From Prinsepia uniflora (lineage: Eukaryota > Streptophyta > Magnoliopsida > Rosales > Rosaceae): a stretch of 64,000 nucleotides of DNA. Of the stretch, positions 59,301-64,000 are shown in pieces. The stretch spans positions 95,802,721-95,866,720 of the forward strand of contig CM064861.1 of NCBI GenBank assembly GCA_032719365.1, written 5' to 3'. Below the pieces are notes generated by a model. That model ran no database searches, was not told where the DNA came from, and saw nothing but the letters and a program-made list of their open reading frames with translations. Both the position numbers and the translations under genes were made by a program. Every line of letters begins with the position of its first letter. Position 1 is the stretch's first letter.

Positions 59301-61026
59301 TTGTGATATTTCTTCGTTTTCTTTATAAAGATAGTCTTTCCCTATTTTAATTAATGCAGGCAGAGAAGGTTTTCAACCAAGATTTGTATTTCAAGAGGAC
59401 TGTAAAATATGTTGGAGAGCCAATGACGCACTTGGAATCTATTGCATCCTCTGCGGTAGGACTTTTATATGTTGCTCCTTCAGATGTTTTCTTCTGCGGA
59501 TATACATTGCTTTCCTCCAAGTTAGCATTCTTGTTGAAATTGTTGCATGGTTCTGGAACTTGAATGGCCAATCTCATCATTGTGTAGGTACGGGCAGCCA
59601 TTAAGGTGAAGGCATCAGTTATTATTTGCTTCACATCTTCAGGAAGGGCTGCAAGGTATGATATATATTTTGTATCCTTTGTTTTATATGGTCAGCAAGC
59701 TGGGCTAACTTGGCATGAATATGACGATAGGTTTATGCTGCCTATATTGGCTAATGTCCTTTAGTCTTCTAAGTCATTTTGTATTGTGCAGATTGATTGC
59801 CAAATATCGACCCACAATGCCAGTTCTTTCTGTTGTTGTTCCCCGGCTCAAGACAAATCAGCTTAAGTGGAGCTTTACAGGAGCCTTTGAGGTATGCCCT
59901 ACATTCTGACTCCCTGACTATTTTCTAACCTCTGGCTCATTTAGTGCTGTGAAGTCCATCTTAATGCATGCTATTTCTGGTTTATTTCCCTAAACGTATT
60001 TGTAAGCAAATGTAGATATGCAAAGTTAACGAGATAGAAAGATTGTCTGTTATTCGTTCTCTTTTGAGTGAAATGTCTGGCTGTTTTTCGGCTGTTCGTT
60101 AAAAAAAGCATGGAAAATAAAGATGGTTAACCGTTTAATGATGACATTGCTCATTTTAAACTTCATGTCAAAGCACAAGTCTGTACTTTGGTTCTTTGTT
60201 ATGAACTAGCGCTATTGTGCTTTAGGGGAAATGTATGCTCAATTTCCAGTAATTTAAAACTTGGCGTAAAACTCGGATGTCTATGAAGTGACTCTTCCGT
60301 AGAATTAACTTGTATTTCTAGAAGTTTGCATATTAATTAAACGATACAGATTGCTTTTTGTGTTCTTTTTTTCTTTGTTCTCGTATCATTTTATTCTGTA
60401 ACCTCGTTCCCTAACTTCCTTCTTGTAAAAAACATATGAATTTGCAGGCAAGGCAGTCACTTTTAGTCAGGGGTCTTTACCCCATGCTTGCTGATCCACG
60501 ACATCCTGTAAGTCTTTTCCCTTCCCTGTCTAAATGACAGAGGTTGAGTCTAAATTTATTCATCTGTTGTTTCTGCTAGTTAATGCTATATATATTCTTA
60601 AATTGTACCTTGATTTCCTTCAACTCTAAGTATCTGAAGGTTTTGGCTTCTAGGACTAGTGGTTTTTTTTTCCCACTCTGATCAAGAAATGTCATCTTGA
60701 TCGATCCTTCATGAATCTTTGTCAGAAGAATAATGCTTGTTTTGTTTGTAGGCATGACTCTATATACTTCATATAGTGCTTTCCTGCAGCTTTATTATAG
60801 CAAGTATTTTGCATCTTTTCTCACTTTGATTTGGTTCACTTATTTTTTTTTTTGTTCTGTGTATGATTTGCAGGCGGAGTCTACCAGTGCAACAAACGAA
60901 TCGGTTCTAAAGGTTGCCCTTGATCATGGAAAGGCATCTGGTGTGGTAAAGTCGCACGATCGGGTGGTCATTTGCCAGAAAGTTGGTGATGCCTCTGTTG
61001 TCAAGATTATAGAGCTTGAAGATTAG
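56335..61026 (+). CDS. Cytosolic-type pyruvate kinase, atypical subgroup
   Basis: Sixteen exons, all GT-AG, 527 aa: 56335-56403, 56478-56574, 56667-56764, 57175-57330, 57456-57533, 57802-57933, 58035-58115, 58245-58316, 58409-58498, 58580-58724, 59050-59138, 59360-59455, 59588-59655, 59792-59891, 60448-60507, 60874-61026. The family transfers phosphate from phosphoenolpyruvate to ADP, the last step of glycolysis. Start MHSNHLLLEEP and length match the Arabidopsis At2g36580/At3g52990 subgroup (from memory). No transit peptide is visible. Core blocks are present but altered from classical pyruvate kinases: DFSWG (residues 60-64) for NFSHG, LDTVGPELQ (91-99) for LDTKGPEIR, and LSRGNLG (278-284) for ARGDLG, with the usual Mg-ligand Asp as Asn282. 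Lys256 and Glu258 of AKIEN are kept. Activity therefore needs testing. Confidence 0.95.
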
Positions 61027-61767
61027 AATTTATTCTTACCTTTATATCCTTATGTTGAGGTATAAATTTCCCCCTTTTCGTTTTGGGAGATGGACCGATC
61101 CCATGTCGCCTGCGACTCCGAGGTTTATACCCTCAGGTTTTGGAGACTAGTTTGTTATGATTTGGCTTCTATAAAAGGACAAGACAGCGAGAAAATTGTA
61201 CTGGATTATCCAGCATTTAGAGTCATGGCGTACATGACCCCCCATTTTGTGTTTACATATCGAAGGCATTCAAGTCTCCAATAAAGATGGTTTTTTGATA
61301 ATTTACTTGGACCATGAGTCTGCATTTCTAAGGGCTAAATGCTATGTGATCCTTAATTTACACCCCATTTCCGTCCCCAATTTGATGTTGTATATCCATG
61401 TATATATATTTTTTTGCCATTATACACCTCTCTCCATTGTTTTTTTTTTTTTTTTTTTTGAGGAATCTCTCCTCTCTCTCTCATGTCAGTAGAAAGATAA
61501 AATAATACAAATTCTAATTCTAAAATGATATGAGAAAAACATGGAGGAATTGACCCAAAAAAAAAAAAAAAAGGACCAGTTTTGCTATGATAGTTGAACC
61601 ATCTACTTGAATAAACTGTGTTTATTTACCATTAAATAAACAAAGCTATAATCTTAACACACTTGAAATCCAGTATACAAAATTCCGAACATATAAAACT
61701 TTGGAAGAAAGAAAAGAAGGGAAAATTCTCATCTATCTGATCTAGACCTGTGGATTATTCTATACAA
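61027..61767. other. 3' flanks of two convergent genes
   Basis: 3' UTR of pyruvate kinase and of the trihelix gene. It includes T- and A-homopolymer runs near 61440 and 61558. No further gene seen. Confidence 0.5.
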
Positions 61768-63216
61768 TTAGCCAGTGAGATTTGATGGATCACTTCTCTT
61801 GCTTGAAGAATTTTGTTGTTGCTGATGTTGCTGGTGATGAAGCTCGAGTAACTCGAGCTCCTTCTGTCGAACCAGCAACAACATTCTCTCGTTTTCAAGC
61901 CGCCTTCTCTCAGTCTCAAGCTTGACTCTCTCCATGTCCCTCTCTTTCTTGCCACTGAACTTGATCCATTTGAGCCTTTGTTTTTCGAGCTCAAAAGCTT
62001 GGTATTGGTAGTTCACTTGCTGCTCCTCCAATTGTATCATCCTTGTTTTCAACCACTGCTTCTTCTCCCATGGGCTTTTCGACACATCTTGCAGCACTCC
62101 TCCAACTTCACACCCCAATTGATGCATTAACTGGGTTGTTGATGACCCCGAAAAGCAACCTCTTTTTCTCGGTCTCTTAAGGGAATCTCTTTCCTCAATG
62201 TCATCATCATCTTCATTATGCCCATGCCCAATTTGACCTCTGGAACCACCTCCAACCACCTCGTCTTCCTCTTCATCATCTTCGTCCGCAGAGTCATCAT
62301 CTTCATAGTCTTCATCTTCGTCCTCTCCTCCACTTCCACCTTTGAACATTTTGGAGCCCTCAGTCTCCGTCCTGCCTGAATTTCCAACTACCTGAGCAGC
62401 TTCTGACGAATGAAGGCACTTCTGCTGCTGAGGAAGCTGCTGCACCGGAACCTCAGATGGCTCTGTGCCCGCCTCTGGTGGGGAGTTATGTGCACCACTA
62501 GAAGCACCAACAACAGTCCCATGACCACAACTATTGTGATAAGCACACATTTCTCTGAAAAACAGGTGCTTGGAATTCAGCAATTTTCGAACTTCTTCCT
62601 TCATTTTTTGTGACAAATCCATTTTTTCCAACAAGCCTTGATTCTCCACAACCCGGCAAGCCGTCCCCTTGCCAAGTATATCATTCACCCTCTTGTATCT
62701 CTTGTTCAAGTCATTGAACTTGTCCTCGCATTGCTGAGGAGACACGTAGAAACCCTTCTCCATCATAGCCCGCGACACCGACTTCCATTTCCCTTTCTTC
62801 TGCAGCAATCCTCCAGCAGACTTCTTTTTCCCTGTAGGATCAGGGCCCTCAGAGCCACCCTCATCACCAATGTAAAACACGGCCATTATTAGAAGCCTGA
62901 CCATGTTGTCAGTCCACTTCATCCTCTGCCATGGTGATATTTTCCTCTTGTTATCACCATTGCTGTTGTCATCAGCACCAAATCCAGGTTCATCTTCATC
63001 ACTTAGGACTACTTGTTTGGACTTTGTGGCAAATGGGTACCCTTGTTTGACAGATTGCTGCTGGTGTTGGTGTTGATCAGGGTCATGATGGGCATAGGAC
63101 ACCATTTGGGTTTGGTGCATATGGTGAGGGTTTTGGGGATTTGGTGGGTTTTGAGGATTTTGATGCAAAGGCATTTCTAGGCCTATCATTCCAGAAAACA
63201 GACCATTGTGTTCCAT
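61768..63216 (-). CDS. Trihelix transcription factor, HRA1-like
   Basis: Single-exon gene, 482 aa. A His/Gln/Pro-rich N-terminus is followed by a trihelix DNA-binding domain at about 90-180 (SPWQRMKWTDNMVRLLIMAV, GKWKSVSRAMMEKG, SPQQCEDKFNDLNKRYKRV), a low-complexity acidic stretch (EDEDEDYEDDDSADEDDEEE, about residues 298-318) and a long C-terminal coiled coil (about 385-465) ending in a Gln/His run. The layout matches Arabidopsis trihelix At3g10040 (HRA1), which attenuates the RAP2.12-driven hypoxia response; orthology is inferred from layout and from the neighbouring trihelix-UMPK gene, and needs a tree. Upstream of the ATG are GAGA/AAAGAGAGA tracts (63430-63465). Confidence 0.88.
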   Translation of the reverse strand: MEHNGLFSGMIGLEMPLHQNPQNPPNPQNPHHMHQTQMVSYAHHDPDQHQHQQQSVKQGYPFATKSKQVVLSDEDEPGFGADDNSNGDNKRKISPWQRMKWTDNMVRLLIMAVFYIGDEGGSEGPDPTGKKKSAGGLLQKKGKWKSVSRAMMEKGFYVSPQQCEDKFNDLNKRYKRVNDILGKGTACRVVENQGLLEKMDLSQKMKEEVRKLLNSKHLFFREMCAYHNSCGHGTVVGASSGAHNSPPEAGTEPSEVPVQQLPQQQKCLHSSEAAQVVGNSGRTETEGSKMFKGGSGGEDEDEDYEDDDSADEDDEEEDEVVGGGSRGQIGHGHNEDDDDIEERDSLKRPRKRGCFSGSSTTQLMHQLGCEVGGVLQDVSKSPWEKKQWLKTRMIQLEEQQVNYQYQAFELEKQRLKWIKFSGKKERDMERVKLETERRRLENERMLLLVRQKELELLELHHQQHQQQQNSSSKRSDPSNLTG

Positions 63217-64000
63217 TCAAAAACTCAAATAAAAAAAAGGACTGATCTTGGTGCTCTTACTCTACCATTCTCACAAAAGCAACAAACTTACCCAAATGAG
63301 ACAAATGACCTAATCAAGAAAAAAAACCTCACCCAATAGTAGAAATGAAATTTGGAACAAAACCCAGTAAACAAAACTTTCCAGAAGTACCAGAAACTCA
63401 GAGATTGGAGCCGATTTCTTCCATAACCATGAGAAAATAGAGAGACAAAGAGAAAGAGAAAAAGAGGGGTTTGTTGTTGTTGGAGGCGGAGTAGTTTGTG
63501 TGACATATATTCAAAGGAGAAGCGGTATCTGATATATACAGAGAGCAGAGCTGCAGGTTTTAGTGTGGCAGGTTTTGTTTGCGGAGAAGAAAGCAGAAAA
63601 CTGCCCATGGTTTTGGGTGTGTCTGCTTTGGTATGTTGAGCAACCCAACCCACAGGTTTTGATTAAGGCAATACATTACAGAAGAGCCCTACTTCAACTC
63701 TCTTCGCTACACATGTCATTAACTCACGTAAAAGGTCGTATATTACTTTACTTTATATGCTACTTATATTTTAGTTGCCTAGTAAGTGAATATGTGTTTA
63801 GTTTGGTTGCCTATTTAGTAATATTTTGTGATCATATCCGATGATGAAAAAGATAATATTTAATATGATATAATATGATTCTGCTGATGACTAATAATAT
63901 AAAAATTTAAATATAAATATAAATTGAATGTTAAAATGGTTAAAAATATAATAATAAATATATAAAAATTCAATGTAAGAAAAATGATAAAATAAGTTAA
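63217..64000. other. Promoter side of the HRA1-like gene, then AT-rich DNA
   Basis: 5' flank of the trihelix gene with purine-rich tracts and a likely 5' UTR (63217-63550), followed by AT-rich DNA to the window edge. No further gene seen. Confidence 0.4.

Overview
This is a plant nuclear window, most likely from a rosid tree or shrub (Rosaceae is my best guess from protein similarity, which is inference). The evidence is the GT-AG introns, plant-specific families (CYP76-type P450, SAUR, LRR-RLK of the PXC1 type, trihelix factors) and a heavy load of plant LTR retrotransposons, Cassandra TRIMs, CACTA and Mutator-like elements.

Layout. 0-2 kb: the 5' two thirds of a CYP76A-like P450 on the minus strand, running off the left edge. 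2-6 kb: AT-rich intergenic DNA with a 286-bp CACTA-type miniature element and rearranged Cassandra TRIM pieces. 6.1-10.1 kb: a KDO-transferase (KDTA/WaaA) gene whose exon structure is intact but whose reading frame is broken at about three places. 10.5-10.9 kb: a SAUR gene. 12.2-13.0 kb: a complete Cassandra TRIM with 5S-rRNA-like LTRs. 13.1-18.8 kb: one gypsy solo LTR nested inside another. 18.8-28.7 kb: the wreck of a large Mutator-like element (DUF1985-like fragment, MuDR N-terminal fragment, subterminal repeats) invaded by a copia LTR, which was invaded by a small Mutator-like element, which was invaded by a gypsy solo LTR. A second minus-strand gypsy LTR in this stretch carries a Cassandra solo LTR.

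32.3-38.0 kb: two convergent genes, PXC1 (LRR receptor-like kinase) and a trihelix-UMP-kinase fusion. 41-55 kb: a small solo LTR, then a 2.47-kb gypsy solo LTR (minus strand) split by a young, apparently intact 10.2-kb Tekay-type chromovirus with one 1481-aa gag-pol ORF and nearly identical 2.8-kb LTRs. 56.3-61.0 kb: a 16-exon cytosolic-type pyruvate kinase with atypical active-site residues. 61.8-63.2 kb: an intronless HRA1-like trihelix factor, convergent with the kinase.

The genes do not form one pathway. Their order does recall two Arabidopsis neighbour pairs (PXC1 with pyruvate kinase; trihelix-UMPK with an HRA1-type trihelix), suggesting an ancestral block spread apart by retrotransposons. 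The least expected pattern is that five different long gypsy LTRs share a small 58-67-nt exon-like block with donor and acceptor signals, as if their long 5' leaders were spliced.
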